NCBI GenBank assembly: GCA_963971225.1
Contig: OZ020268.1
Location: 58,837,900 to 58,901,899 of the forward strand
Reading direction: 5' to 3'
Source of the DNA: Melieria omissa
Lineage: Eukaryota; Arthropoda; Insecta; Diptera; Ulidiidae
DNA length: 64,000 nt
Shown: positions 47,238-58,359 of the stretch, piece after piece
How positions within the stretch are numbered: the first letter of the stretch is position 1
How the letters are laid out: each line of letters opens with the position of its first letter
Program-made: the position numbers and the translations under genes
Notes under the pieces: model-generated
Databases searched by the model: none
Seen by the model: the letters and a program-made list of their open reading frames with translations, nothing else
Told to the model about the DNA's origin: nothing

Positions 47238-48036
47238 CAGGGACTTAACTATTATAAGTTTTTTAAGAAATTAATTTCAATGTAACTATTACAATGCAAC
47301 ATAAATTTTATTTGTTAATTATTATTTGCGACAATTAATTTTACGTTGCATAATAACTGTTATGAGAAATACATATTTTTTTCATTCTCGATAATGATTA
47401 TTTTGGGATTTTTGTATTTACGTTGCCTCATAACTTTTATTTATGACTTTTTATTTACGTTACCGATAACTATTATTTTGAGAAAATTGTTTTTACGTTG
47501 CTTCATAACTTTTATTTATGATTTTTTTCATTTACGTTGCAGATAACCATTATTTGAAAGAAAATATTTTTTACGTTGCCTCATAACTTTTATGAAAGAA
47601 ATTTTTTTATTTACGTTGCCTTACCACATTTTGAGTATGAATTGATTTTTAATTGTTTATTTGTTAGTGGAAATTAGATCTCTGCAGTTAATTTGCGTTG
47701 GTCAATTTAAAACAATTAAAAATTAATTCATATCCAAAATGTAGTAATTCAACGTAAAAACTTTTGTTTTCAAAATAATAGTTATCGGTAACGTAATTTA
47801 AAAAAGTTATGATGCAATGTAAAAAACAAAAATCCCAAAATAATAATTATCGACAACGAAAAATATACTTATTACTTATAAGAGTTATTATGCAACTCAA
47901 AAATATGAATTACATAATAATAGTTATAGGCGACGTATAATAATAACTATTATAAAACAATATTTTTAGAAATTCCTTAAATTAGGGCAATTTTTTTATT
48001 CCCAAAAATATCGATAATAATTATTTTAGGTCTCTG
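47238..48036. mobile_element. AT-rich hAT MITE, copy C (intact ends)
   Basis: It starts CAGGGACTTAACTATTATAAG, ends GATAATAATTATTTTAGGTC followed by TCTG, and has a perfect 8-bp TSD ATTGTGCA (47230-47237, 48037-48044). Orientation is opposite to copies A and B. Multiple TTACGTTGC...ATAACTTTTATTTATGA phrases run one way in the left half and the other way in the right half, so the whole element can fold into a long imperfect hairpin. Confidence 0.9.
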
Positions 48037-48152
48037 ATTGTGCAAAATTCAATTGTTCGATGACATGCAGTTGCAAAGATCTTAGCATTTAAAAAATAAA
48101 TGTATGTGCTCTGAAAATATTAAAGTATTTAAATATTTAAAATATTATAGTA

Positions 48153-49294
48153 CAGGTCAGGTAACGCGATTTAAAAAAAAAGTTTTTTTTTCATTATGTT
48201 TTTTAATTTTTTAAATAAAGTATGAATTTTGAGTTGGAATGTGGAATGCCACTCTTTGTAAGGTGCCACCCCTGCTCGATTTCGACGTTCCAGCAGTCCA
48301 AGAGAAAAAATTCCTATTATCATTTAAGGTATATATGTCAACGTCAATTTAAACATGGTTTTTGAGGAAACAGACGCAATACACGGTCTGGGTAAAAAAG
48401 TGTCAAATTTGGTTAGGAAAAAACATAAAAATAAAAATTGAAGGTTTTTCTTGTGGTGAAAAATAAATCAAATACGCGCAAAAAACTTAGGTAAATATCA
48501 GTGTTGGACTTAATTTTTAATGGTTTTTCATAATCCGAAATGATATCCGAGCATATCGTAAAAGGAACAAATTTATACAATGATTTCCAAAATGGCATAA
48601 AAATGTAAAGTGCCACCTTTTTTTCTTTGTAAGGTGCCAGCCCCCTTTTTTCACTGTTTTGTGGTCCTATATCGGTAAAATTACTTTTTATTGCTCAGAA
48701 TCGTCATTACGATGAATTTGAAGTGTTCTTAGTCAATTTTTCTCTAATCCTATCATGAGGAATAAATTAATTCAGTTTTGTTCTTTAATTTCCATACAAT
48801 TATTCGTTTTATTCGTTACCATTCAATTTCGGTTTCTTTTGGTCATTTTTTATTCAATTCAAATTAAATTCAATAATCTTTCGTAAATTTTCTAAATCAT
48901 GCATTTTACATGAGATTTTTACGTTTTTAGCGGGTTTTTAAGGGGGTGGCACCTTACATTAAAAAATTTTAGGATGTCGATTTTTAACACTTTGGGAAAT
49001 TGGCTGTAAAATCGTATTTACAACAATTTCAAATGAAGTGTTACCTTGGATCATAGCTCTTTAAACCCTCTTTCCAACGGTATAAGAACTTTGGCGATAA
49101 GTTAATTTTCTAACGAGTAATGTGCAAAAAAGCTATGGGGTAGCACCTTACAAAGAATTCCCCTACCTATTTTATTTTGGAAAAAGCTTATTATAACATA
49201 ACCCTAAAATGTATATGTAAGTTAAGTCTTCTATAACGCGAATAACGCGGAATTTTCGTGGAACGTAACCACCGCGTTATACGAGGGAGACCTG
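48153..49294. mobile_element. TA-flanked Tigger/pogo-like MITE (interrupted)
   Basis: The right end, read inverted, is CAGGTCTCCCTCGTATAACG; the left end is CAGGTCAGGTAACGCG. TA flanks both (48151-48152, 49295-49296). CAGGTC..TATAACG ends resemble Tigger/pogo elements. Element E3 fills most of its length. Confidence 0.6.
48246..49163. mobile_element. TA-flanked iterated-motif element E3 (17-mer CTTTGTAAGGTGCCACC)
   Basis: The right end (inverted GGGGAATT + motif) is followed by TA; the left end is damaged, so its start is approximate. Motif copies lie forward at 48254, 48601 and 48625 and inverted at 48945-48961 and 49139-49155. The internal pair is 24 bp apart and the inverted copies end 202 and 8 bp from the right terminus, as in E1 and E2. 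Confidence 0.7.
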
Positions 49295-49299
49295 TATTT

Positions 49300-52035
49300 G
49301 AAAACATTTTTGTGTGCCGCTGAGCAAAACAAACAAAAAAGAAATAATTAATTTTTAAAATGACCACTTGAAAGTCCACACATATGAACCGAATTTGTCT
49401 AGAAGCAAAAAGTATGAAACATATATATATAACATATATATGCTTTGCTAGAAGCCGAGAGAATTTGAATGTATGCATGCACATACGTATATGTATGTCG
49501 TACATTAGCGGCTATTTTTCGAATTTCCAACACACACGGCGATTATTTTTCTTTAGAAACAACAGCAACAAAAACTAAACGAAGTGTACTAGAAAACTGT
49601 ATTTACAGCAATTGCGACAAAGAAAATTGCAGCATGAAAGAAAAAATGCAAATGAAATAATGATTAGGCGATTTTGGTGAATTGAAAAATTGGCTGACGA
49701 GCGATGCCGTAATGCACAAGTAAATGTTAGTGAATGTATTTTTCTCTTTCGATCGATTAGATAATTGAAGCCCGCTCGTGATTTCCTTATCGAATCAAAA
49801 ACAAATTTAAAATACTCTTAATTTGAATTTGCATCCCTTCAACCATTTATATGCCGCCCACCTGCGCCTCAAAATAAAAGCAGAACTATTAAAAATGTAT
49901 GGCAAATATGGTGAATGTTGCAAACAACAACAAACCGTAATGTGGGACAATGCTTTCGTTGACGGTCTCTACTCGGTGTTGGCGTCTGCATTTAGTGCCG
50001 AGTGTCTGTTCGTCACGTTTACGTAACGCCTTCGCAGCGCCAGGATTTTCAGTTTTGCGAAAAATCAATAAATCTTCAGCCGAAAATCTAGCACTCAGCA
50101 CCATCACACAAGCTTTGCTCAAAGTGAGGTTAGGAGTTGCAGTTGCGAGCACGTGTCGGTGTTAAACTCAGCTCTCCATGTTTGGTTTACAAACTACGGT
50201 TGTTTCTTGCATACATTGTTTTCTGCGGCTATTTTTAATTATTGCCAACAAAGCTACAGCTCGTGTTTCTCACGGAGAACGCTCAGTCACATGATTAGGT
50301 TTGTTTTTGCTTTTGAGTTGAACACGCATTGCGCGTCTGTTTATGATTTCCACGCGTTGAAGTGCGCTGGGAACTGGGAAAATTCCAATTTTTGTCTCCA
50401 ACTTATTCAACCTTGAAAATCTCGAGAGATTCAATAATTAAAAAATTGCGAGCTTACATTTGCAGTACCCTGTCCGGCGGTGGATGCTTCTTCTTTAATC
50501 AATAACATCGTTTATTGTTATTGTTATTATTACGGCTTTTGTTGTTTTAATAAATGGATTGCAAAAGGTTGTGTTGCTTCACACATTCTGTTCAAGTACG
50601 AAACTTTGAAATGTTTTACTCGTTTTTTCCACACAGTCTGCGGTTGATAAATTTATAGTCGTAAATATAGTATATATATGTACAGTGGGTTTTTGTGACG
50701 AATGCTGCCCATTGTGGTCTGACGTTTTAAGTTTTATTTCAACTTGAAATTTAAATATGTAAATCAAAAGTGCCGCTGTGAGCGCATCGAATAAACACAG
50801 TTTATTAGCAAATTTTCTGGTCTCTCGAGCAGCGTTAATGCTCTCAAATAGCTACATAATGAAAACGTATGTTTATAAATATGTTTACTTATATAAAAGT
50901 ATATAAATATTTATGTGTGTTGAAAAGTTGGCCATGGGCGTTTGATAATGTCGCTACTTTTTATATGGAAACAAGTTGACTGGGTTACGGGCTCAGCTGG
51001 TTGCTTTGAGTGGCCGCATTTAATTTAAAAAAGCTCACACATTTAGTGAAAATTGAAAACTTTTTCATATAATTTATATGCAATGTCTTTGTTGACGTCA
51101 TGCTAATACGTTGTTCTAAAATTATTTTTGTTTGTTTTCAGTGAAATCAATAGAATTTTGGATAAAACTTGCTTGTTAATTTCTACTCTTGTACAAAGCG
51201 CGTTCCGCTTTCGCTTTAATCTGCACAACGGTTTACACATGTTTACGGTTATTGAACTTAAAAAAAAAAACACGGAGCACTTCAGTTCGTGCGGGCAAAA
51301 ATCAAATATTAAAAATATTAAACTTGTTACAATATGTTAAACTTGTTTTTAAAAATGAACCTAATTTATATTGCAATCGCAAAGAAATATTAACAAAAAG
51401 CATGAAGAGACAGTTCTGGTTTGATGTTTAAATTGAGATGCTTGGCACATTGCTATTTGCTAGACTTGAAAAAGTGTAACTAAGGTCTACAGTCTAACTA
51501 AGTGGGGCTCTAGAGGTCTCTAACCTCTTTCAATCGAGAAGAAATTGATTATTCAAAGTTGTCAAAAGTAAGTCTAGAGGCCAACAAAACTGAACAAAAT
51601 CTGATTATTTTAAGTTGTAAACTGAGTAATTTCTGTGTGTTTAATACTTAAAGTTTTAGAATATTAGCAAACAAGTTTGTTGGAATTTGCAGAAGAGTAA
51701 TTTGTTTTAATAATTGTTTTTTTTTTAGTGTAGACAAGAAAAGGTAGACAAACCTAAATAGCCCAGTCACCCACTCAAAACAAGCATAACTGATAATAAG
51801 TAAACGTGTTACGGTTGATCTGTTACGATTACAGCTATGACGTCTTGTTTGTGCACCTTCAATTTTTTTCTCATGTCTAATATTATGAGACAAACAGCTC
51901 GCTCAACAGGTAACGAACAAGTCCACGAACGAACAACTAGCGTCATGAATGAATGGACAACCAACCCAAAAACGAACGGTGAAAGGAATGAGAATGAGTT
52001 CTTTTTGCCGACAAGAATTTACATTTAAATTGTAT
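49300..52035. other. Gene-free host segment
   Basis: Mostly AT-rich, with a slightly GC-richer part at 49820-50420. Frames under 90 codons without domains. Nothing further is recognised. Confidence 0.45.
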
Positions 52036-52039
52036 AGAT

Positions 52040-52798
52040 AGCTTCCTTCTTTCTATCCTTTTGGGTCATAATCACACAAGAAGAGGAAATGTCAATTGTG
52101 TATAGTTTAATTTTTCTATCCTTTTAGGGAATAGATAGGCACCCAAGAACGGAAATGTTGGGTAGCTTTCTTCTTCTATACTTTTAAGGGAATAGATTGT
52201 CATTCCAGGAGGGGAAATACCCACTGCATAGGAAACTTCTACAAGAACTTATACAAGAAGAGAAAATATGAATTGTAATTTCCTTCTTTGTTTTCGGAGA
52301 ATAGATAATCTTATAAGAAAAAGGTAGCTTTCTTCTATCTCTTGAGTGGAGAGAAAGTCATAAAAGAAGCGGAAATGTCAATTGTGTAGATAACTTCCTT
52401 CTTCTATGCTTTTAAGGAAATAGATAGTCATACGAGAAGCGGAAATATCCATTGCATAAGTAACTTCCTCCTTTATCCTTTCAGTGGAGAGATAGTTATA
52501 CAAGAAGAGGATATATTCCTTCTTCTTTCCTTTCGGAGGATTAATAATAATAAAGGAAAAGGAAATATTATAAGAGCAGCTTCCTTTTTCTATCGTTTCA
52601 GTGCAGAGATAGTCATACAAGAAGAGGAAATGTCAATTGTACAGATACGAGTAGGTCCCTACTTGTATCCTTCAAAGTGATAGATGGTCATACAAGGATA
52701 ATCATTGTAGAAAAGGAAATATGACATGATTAGCTTCCTTCTTCTATTCTTTCAGTACAGAGATATTCATACAAAGCGAGGAAATGTCAATTGCACAG
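52040..52798. repeat. Degenerate minisatellite, ~10-11 units of 60-85 bp
   Basis: Units vary around TAGCTTCCTTCTTCTATCC, TTTCAGTGGAGAGATAGTCA, TACAAGAAGAGGAAATGTCA and ATTGTGTAGA. Starts are seen near 52040, 52140, 52325, 52390, 52460, 52575 and 52735. The units are strongly diverged from one another, indicating an old array. Confidence 0.85.
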
Positions 52799-52799
52799 C

Positions 52800-54800
52800 T
52801 GAATGCGCAGAGGAACAGACGAAAGTAGATAGAAAAAAAACAAATGGATGAATTAATCTTTAAAGGAACTGACTGGAGACTTGGCGAGCTGTTAAAGTCG
52901 GCTCTAAAGCGTTTACGACTTGTTTTTGACAAATAGTGACCAAAAAACAGATAAATAATCAAGGAGATAATGTTAGCAGAAATGGCCCAGCGAAAGTTAT
53001 TTCAAAGGATGCATAGACCAATGTGCGGTTTGCTTGAATTTATAGATGTAAAATTAGTTCTACGATTGTACACTGTTACGGCGCATACACCGCACAGACC
53101 GACGAACACACTGCGAGCCGACACATTTCTTTTCACTAGTTCACTTGTGTCTATAAAGTATTCCGCCCCACATTGTAACGGTAGCACTGTCGGTTGCACT
53201 GTATTTCATCTTTTGTTGCCGCTGTTTAATTATTGCTGATATTACAAAATTAATAACATGCAATTAAGTTGTCAGGCCTGACGTGTCGTGCAATTTATGA
53301 GAGTTTGATGAATTGAACTGAAGAAGCTGCAGGCGCTCATACAAACGAACACTAAATACCTATTTCTCTGTGTTATTGTGTTTTTTTTATTGTGGGCCGT
53401 GCAATTGCATTCGACTTCGAACTGCAACGAAATGATCGCGAAAACCTTCAGCCGTAAAAAAATGTGTTTTTTTTTTAAGTAATCAAAAATTGTTTTCTAG
53501 TCAATCTATATTTGTTTGTTGCCATAAAAGTGTGGCGTTTTAAATGCTTGCGTGCGATAAGATAAGCTAGTGACAAATTGCCTTGCGCTGATATCGGACA
53601 ACTTACGCAAATGCCGTTTTCTTTCGCAAGCCTTGCGTACAGTGAGCGCTTCGAGTGTAATCGCCGGCTGTGTGCACGAGCCTGTGTTCACTTCGATTGC
53701 ATATTTTTTGTTCTTGGTTTTTGTTACTTTTTGCTGTAGTTTTTTGTTGCTGCTGCGTTAATGAACTTGGCCGTGTTTCACGCCGAGCGCCGTCCGGCCG
53801 TAGACGCATTTTAATTGAATCTAGGTTTTGTTTATTTTTATTTTTTTCGAGTGCAAATTTTCCGGTATTTGCGTACTTTTCTGCTCAATGTTTGCATGAT
53901 AGCTGGATTTTGCAATAAAACCGATTTATTTTGCACTTTAAACTATTCGACTTTGAGTGCAGCGTGTGGTACTGCAATTGTTGTAGCTGGAGGTTTTATT
54001 TGTTATTTTTTTTGTAATGTTTTCATTGTTTCTTGTATGATTTTTTAATTGCTTGAGTTTGATATTTTATAAATCAAATGTTTTTCAATGAAAACGTGTG
54101 GCTTTCGCTGACAAGTTTTATGACAATAATTTCTTTTACTATTTTTTGTTGCTTGTTTCGTTAGGTATGTAAGAATTTATTAGTGAAAAAGCGATTAAAT
54201 GGATATAAAATCCATTTTGATCTATTTGTTTATCTTTTTGAATTTCTTTGTCAATAATTTCTCTTACTTTTTTGTATTTTTTTCGTTAGAGAAGAAAGTG
54301 AAAAAAATTGTCGATTTGGAAAAACAAATGCACTCTGATTTATTTGTTTATCTCTTTCAATTCATTGATCTACATTGCGGGGGTCTGAACCAAGGCGAAT
54401 TCATACAAGCGATAGTGTAATGACAAAAACAACATTTCTTCAAATAGCCAAAAACTTCAGCTCTTTGCTAATTGTTTTTTTTTTTTGCAAAAATTGAATG
54501 TGATTAGAGGACATTTTTAATTTGATTGAATTTTTTGTCATCTGTAGTTGTGTGCATGCATGTGTCACTGCATTAAATTGTCCTCCATTTGTATACTTCA
54601 GACAAAGACAGCCGCACTGTCAATTCGTCATGCACCAAATTCCGATTACGTGCAAACTGGATATGTAAGTGGAACGCTTCACGCCGCACGCTCTGAGCGC
54701 ACTCCACTTCGTACATGTGTTGCTCATTTGTACAATTTATAAACATTGGCGAGTACAACAAATTGCGTTTCAGTACATATGTATGTGCATATCTACTGTA
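52800..54800. other. Gene-free host segment
   Basis: AT-rich, with GC-richer patches at 53080-53240 and 53620-53810; small chance frames only. No element boundary or RNA gene is seen. Confidence 0.45.
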
Positions 54801-54807
54801 TGATGTA

Positions 54808-55032
54808 CAGTGACTCAATAATTTGTCCGTACACCTCTAAGTGCATCATTTGAATATGTGTATCTCAGGCTTTATACATCCGAATTCTATAAAATTCATA
54901 TCAAATAAAAGGAAAACTTGTAAAGTTTTAAGGAAGCATACATTTATTCAAATTCCGTTTTCATTGTAAATGTAAAATAACAAAAACTAAAAAAAGTACG
55001 TCTGGTGAACTCAAACAATTATCCGTACGTTT
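54808..55032 (+). repeat. Left TIR of the Tc1-like element
   Basis: Matches the inverse of 56221-56445 at all but two positions by eye (in AACTTGTAAAG, and in the innermost CCGTACG). It contains outer and inner GTCCGTAC/ATCCGTAC repeats. Confidence 0.95.
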
Positions 55033-55150
55033 GATATGTCTTGGCTACTGTTCTCACAAATTTAACTGTTACAATTTACCGTCATTTTACCGTCAATTAA
55101 TTGTCATTCTTGACAAATGTTAGTGGAAATATAATATTCGAACAGACACA

Positions 55151-56185
55151 ATGGCAAATAAGGCGCGCAGTGGCATTCCAACAGAAATCAAAAAATTGAT
55201 CATCGAATTGTGGAAAAAGAAGAAATCTTTGCGGGAAATTGCAAGTCTTGTGGATAGAACTCATTCTTCAGTTCAGTATGTAATAAATAATTATAAAAAA
55301 AACGGCTCTGTGGAAATGGCTCCCGGCAGAGGAAGAAAAAAGCTGTTGAATACTCCACAAATTCAACGTCGAATCATACGAACGGTGACCAAAGATCCCA
55401 AAATAAGTGCTGTGGAATTGGCTGTAATTGCAGAAAGAGATTTGGGGAAACCCGTGAATCCACAAACTATTAGAAATTTTTTGCATTCTAACGAGTTCAT
55501 GGCCCGGACACCCAGACGCAAACCATATCTTTCAAAGGTTCACATTTCTAAAAGGCTTAAGTACGCGAAAGAATATGTTAATAAACATGATGATTACTGG
55601 AATACCATTTTATTTGCTGACGAGTCCAAATTCAACATTCGGGGTTCAGATGGACGTCGTTTTGTGTGGCGCAGAAGTGGAACAGCTCTTCAGGAGGAAA
55701 ACGTGAATCATACCGTAAAGCACGGTGATGGAAGTGTCATGGTTTGGGGAATAATGGGGCGAGATGGCGTAGGTGAACTGGTCATAATTGACGGTATAAT
55801 GGACAAATTTAAATATTTGAACATTTTAAAGCAAAATTTGCCTAGATATGCCGAGAAATATGGGATTACAGAAAAGCTGGCCTTTGTTCACGACAACGAT
55901 CCCAAGCATTCTTCTTATCTTGTAAAGGAATGGCTGCTTTATAATATAAAACACGTGCTCCCCCATCCTCCACAAAGTCCGGATCTTAATCCTATCGAGA
56001 ACTTGTGGGCCTACGTCGACAAACAAATTAGAAGACGAAGGATAAGAAGCAAGGAAGACCTAATTGAGGCCTTGAAGGAGGAGTGGGAGCAAATAAGCCC
56101 ATTACTTACCAGAAAACTAATAAATTCGATGAAGGACAGATTAAAGGCGGTAATTAAAGCAAAAGGAAAACATACAAAATATTAA
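55151..56185 (+). CDS. Tc1-like DD34E transposase (intact)
   Basis: The 344-aa protein cuts and pastes its own element into TA dinucleotides in the nucleus. Residues about 12-54 form the first paired-like helix-turn-helix (SLREIASLVDRTHSSVQYVI), followed by a GRGRKK minor-groove hook (59-64) and a second HTH-like region (67-112). The catalytic triad is visible as D157 (ILFADESKF), D248 (FVHDNDPKH) and E283 (SPDLNPIENLW), with 34 residues between D248 and E283. The glycine-rich block (HGDGSVMVWG) follows the first D as in the family. PRRKPYLSK and the basic C-terminus may serve nuclear import. Length is normal (340-345 aa). The ATG at 55151, just inside the left TIR (context ACACAATGG), is the only sensible start. 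No stop, frameshift or catalytic substitution is seen, so it could encode an active enzyme. Confidence 0.97.
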   Translation: MANKARSGIPTEIKKLIIELWKKKKSLREIASLVDRTHSSVQYVINNYKKNGSVEMAPGRGRKKLLNTPQIQRRIIRTVTKDPKISAVELAVIAERDLGKPVNPQTIRNFLHSNEFMARTPRRKPYLSKVHISKRLKYAKEYVNKHDDYWNTILFADESKFNIRGSDGRRFVWRRSGTALQEENVNHTVKHGDGSVMVWGIMGRDGVGELVIIDGIMDKFKYLNILKQNLPRYAEKYGITEKLAFVHDNDPKHSSYLVKEWLLYNIKHVLPHPPQSPDLNPIENLWAYVDKQIRRRRIRSKEDLIEALKEEWEQISPLLTRKLINSMKDRLKAVIKAKGKHTKY

Positions 56186-56220
56186 CTTAGTCTTATTAAC
56201 TTTCTAAAAATTAATGTTTT

Positions 56221-56445
56221 AAATGTACGGATAATTGTTTGAGTTCACCAGACGTACTTTTTTTAGTTTTTGTTATTTTACATTTACAATGAAAACGGAA
56301 TTTGAATAAATGTATGCTTCCTTAAAACTTTATAAGTTTTCCTTTTATTTGATATGAATTTTATAGAATTCGGATGTATAAAGCCTGAGATACACATATT
56401 CAAATGATGCACTTAGAGGTGTACGGACAAATTATTGAGTCACTG
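56221..56445 (-). repeat. Right TIR of the Tc1-like element
   Basis: Inverse of 54808-55032, with the same two-repeat layout; it begins 35 bp after the transposase stop codon. Confidence 0.95.
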
Positions 56446-56706
56446 TATGTACGTAGGTACGCACATTGGTGTGAGCGGCTTTGCCACTGCGCCGGCCAAT
56501 CTCGTCCGCTGTTTGGAAGCGGCTGAAATCACATGATGGCGATAATGAATTTGGTCTACACTCGCTGAACTGATTTGTGTGTCGTATAAAGTAATTTGGC
56601 ATTGTGTGTTGAATTCATATCGCGGCGATGCGGAGATAACAGTTGGGCTGAAAAGTTCGTATCATTTTATAGAAAAACACATTTTTTTTGGCAAAATTCG
56701 ATTTTA

Positions 56707-57178
56707 TTATTCAACATAGTTGCCATCGAGGGCGAAACACCGATTATAGTGATCTTCCAACTTTTCAATACCATTTTTGAACATTGCTCTGAAGCAACGA
56801 CACGTTCTTGTTTTTGGTCGATTGTGAGCTCGCGCGGCACCCACTTTGCACATAGCTGTCGCATACCCAAATATTCATGAACGATATGTCCAACACATTC
56901 CTTTGATATCTTTAGAGTGTCAGCTATACAAATCAACTTCAATTTACGATCTTCCAATGCGATGTTTTCGTCCGTAACAGCCCCTTTTGGGCGTACACTG
57001 CGTTCATCGTCTTCGGTGCTCATATGGCCTGTACGGAATTAAGCAAACCACTCACGAATGGTTGCTTCGCCCGGCGCAGAGTCCGGATAACACTCATCAA
57101 GCCTCTTTTTGGTATCAGCAGCACTTTTTTTCATCAAAAAATAGTGTTTCATTTAAACACAAAATTCCTTTTATCCAT
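56707..57178 (-). pseudogene. mariner transposase pseudogene with internal deletion
   Basis: Minus-strand frames give SAADTKKRLDECYPDSAPGE and ATIREWFA (first HTH), a stop, then MSTEDDERS, LICIADTLKISKECVGHIV (second HTH) and KWVPRELTIDQKQERV. Immediately after EQCSK (near 56780) the sequence jumps, one frame off, to GIEKLEDHYNRCFALDGNYV, the normal C-terminus, then TAA at 56707-56709. All three catalytic aspartates are removed. The MSTEDDERSxRPK-type sequence is that of a common insect mariner lineage. An upstream frameshift near 57150 adds to the decay. Confidence 0.9.
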
Positions 57179-57279
57179 TTTTTTTCAAAATAACAAAAGT
57201 TGCTTCGCTCAAAACGCTGTAACGCTGTAAACGCTCAAACAGCTGTTAAATTTATATACGTTTCTTTTGAAGGTTGGTA

Positions 57280-58359
57280 CCATAGTACAATGACAGGTAT
57301 GCCAGATAGGGAGAGTACTTTTCATGTACCATGATACAAAAATATACAGGTAGTTTCAATGCGACAGATAAAAATAAAATTGACAATTGGAAAAAAATAT
57401 TTGTTTACAAATTTTGTACTACTATTTTTATTTTTGCTACAGAGCTGCAATTCCACACAATCAGTTATGTAGTATATCATTCAGTTTCTCTATTTTTTAC
57501 TTGTTTTTGCACCCTTAAAATTTTATTTTTATTTGTCAAAAAAGCAAATGACTTTTAATTTTGCTCGATTGAATCTACCTGTATATTTTTGTATCATGTC
57601 ATGTACTATGGGATGTCAATGTCAAACGGCAAAAATTAGAGGTGCTTATGAATGGGAGTCGTGCGCAGGGGTGCACAAAAAATACTGAGAAGCATACAGT
57701 TTCTACAATACACAGAAAAACTTTAAAAGGTATCTTTTTCTTTGCAAAAAGTATAAAAATTCTCATATATCTGGCAAAATTAAGTTTCGAACGTAAATTA
57801 CATGTCCGGTACCAGCTATTTGCGGAAAAGTTAAAACAAATTAGTTATGTTACTGTCTTCAACAGTTTGTAGTAAAATTTCTCTAAGATTTTTAAGGCAA
57901 TTATTTCGTTGCTGTTTTGCTATGTGAAAAAGTGCACAAAGTCCAGAGCACAAATTAAAAATAACGGTAGAAAATGTCTTAAGTCACAAGTCGGCGGAAA
58001 ATTTTTTTTTATTTCTTCACAATCTCTTCAGTACTCCAAGGCAAAATTTAGCAACATTACTTAAAGAAATAAACTATTATGTAAACAAACATAAATATAA
58101 ATTATTTTTACCTAGTTTTTTGTCTTTCCTATAACATTTGAAAAAGTGGATTTAGCACCTTTCCACTCTGAGCCAGCTAGTGCATACTTCTTGTTTGTTT
58201 AGTATGAACATTTCCAAAACGTATGGTATGCATGAAAAAAGGTACTAAATTTCTAGCGTACACGCAACTCTAGTATCTCTCTTTGACAGCATTTCCAAAT
58301 GTAAACAAAGGAAATAAGAGCGAGATTTTTCTAGTTGGCATACCTTGTTATTGTACCAT
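57280..58359. mobile_element. hAT-like element nested in mariner
   Basis: The inverted ends CCATAGTACAATGACAGG and ATGGTACAATAACAAGG continue into GTATGCC. They are bounded by TTGGTA on both sides, extendable to an 8-bp GGTTGGTA (57272-57279, 58360-58367), consistent with hAT. No coding capacity. A smaller MITE sits inside at 57330. Confidence 0.65.
57330..57598. mobile_element. 269-bp hAT-type MITE
   Basis: Perfect 24-bp TIRs starting CATGATACAAAAATATAC, with a perfect 8-bp TSD TCATGTAC (57322-57329, 57599-57606). AT-rich, non-coding. Confidence 0.9.

Larger units (their letters stand above)
54808..56445 (+). mobile_element. Complete Tc1-like element with long TIRs
   Basis: The element is 1,638 bp, flanked by TA (54806-54807, 56446-56447), with 225-bp TIRs starting CAGTGACTCAATAATTTGTC. 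Each TIR holds an outer (AATAATTTGTCCGTAC) and an inner (CAATTATCCGTAC) version of the binding-site-like sequence, an IR/DR layout known from Tc1 relatives such as Sleeping Beauty and Minos. The single ORF is intact. Confidence 0.97.

Noticed and set aside
52040..52798. CRISPR-like reading of the regularly spaced repeats
   Set aside because: Units are diverged tandem repeats without distinct conserved repeats and unique spacers, in a eukaryotic genome.
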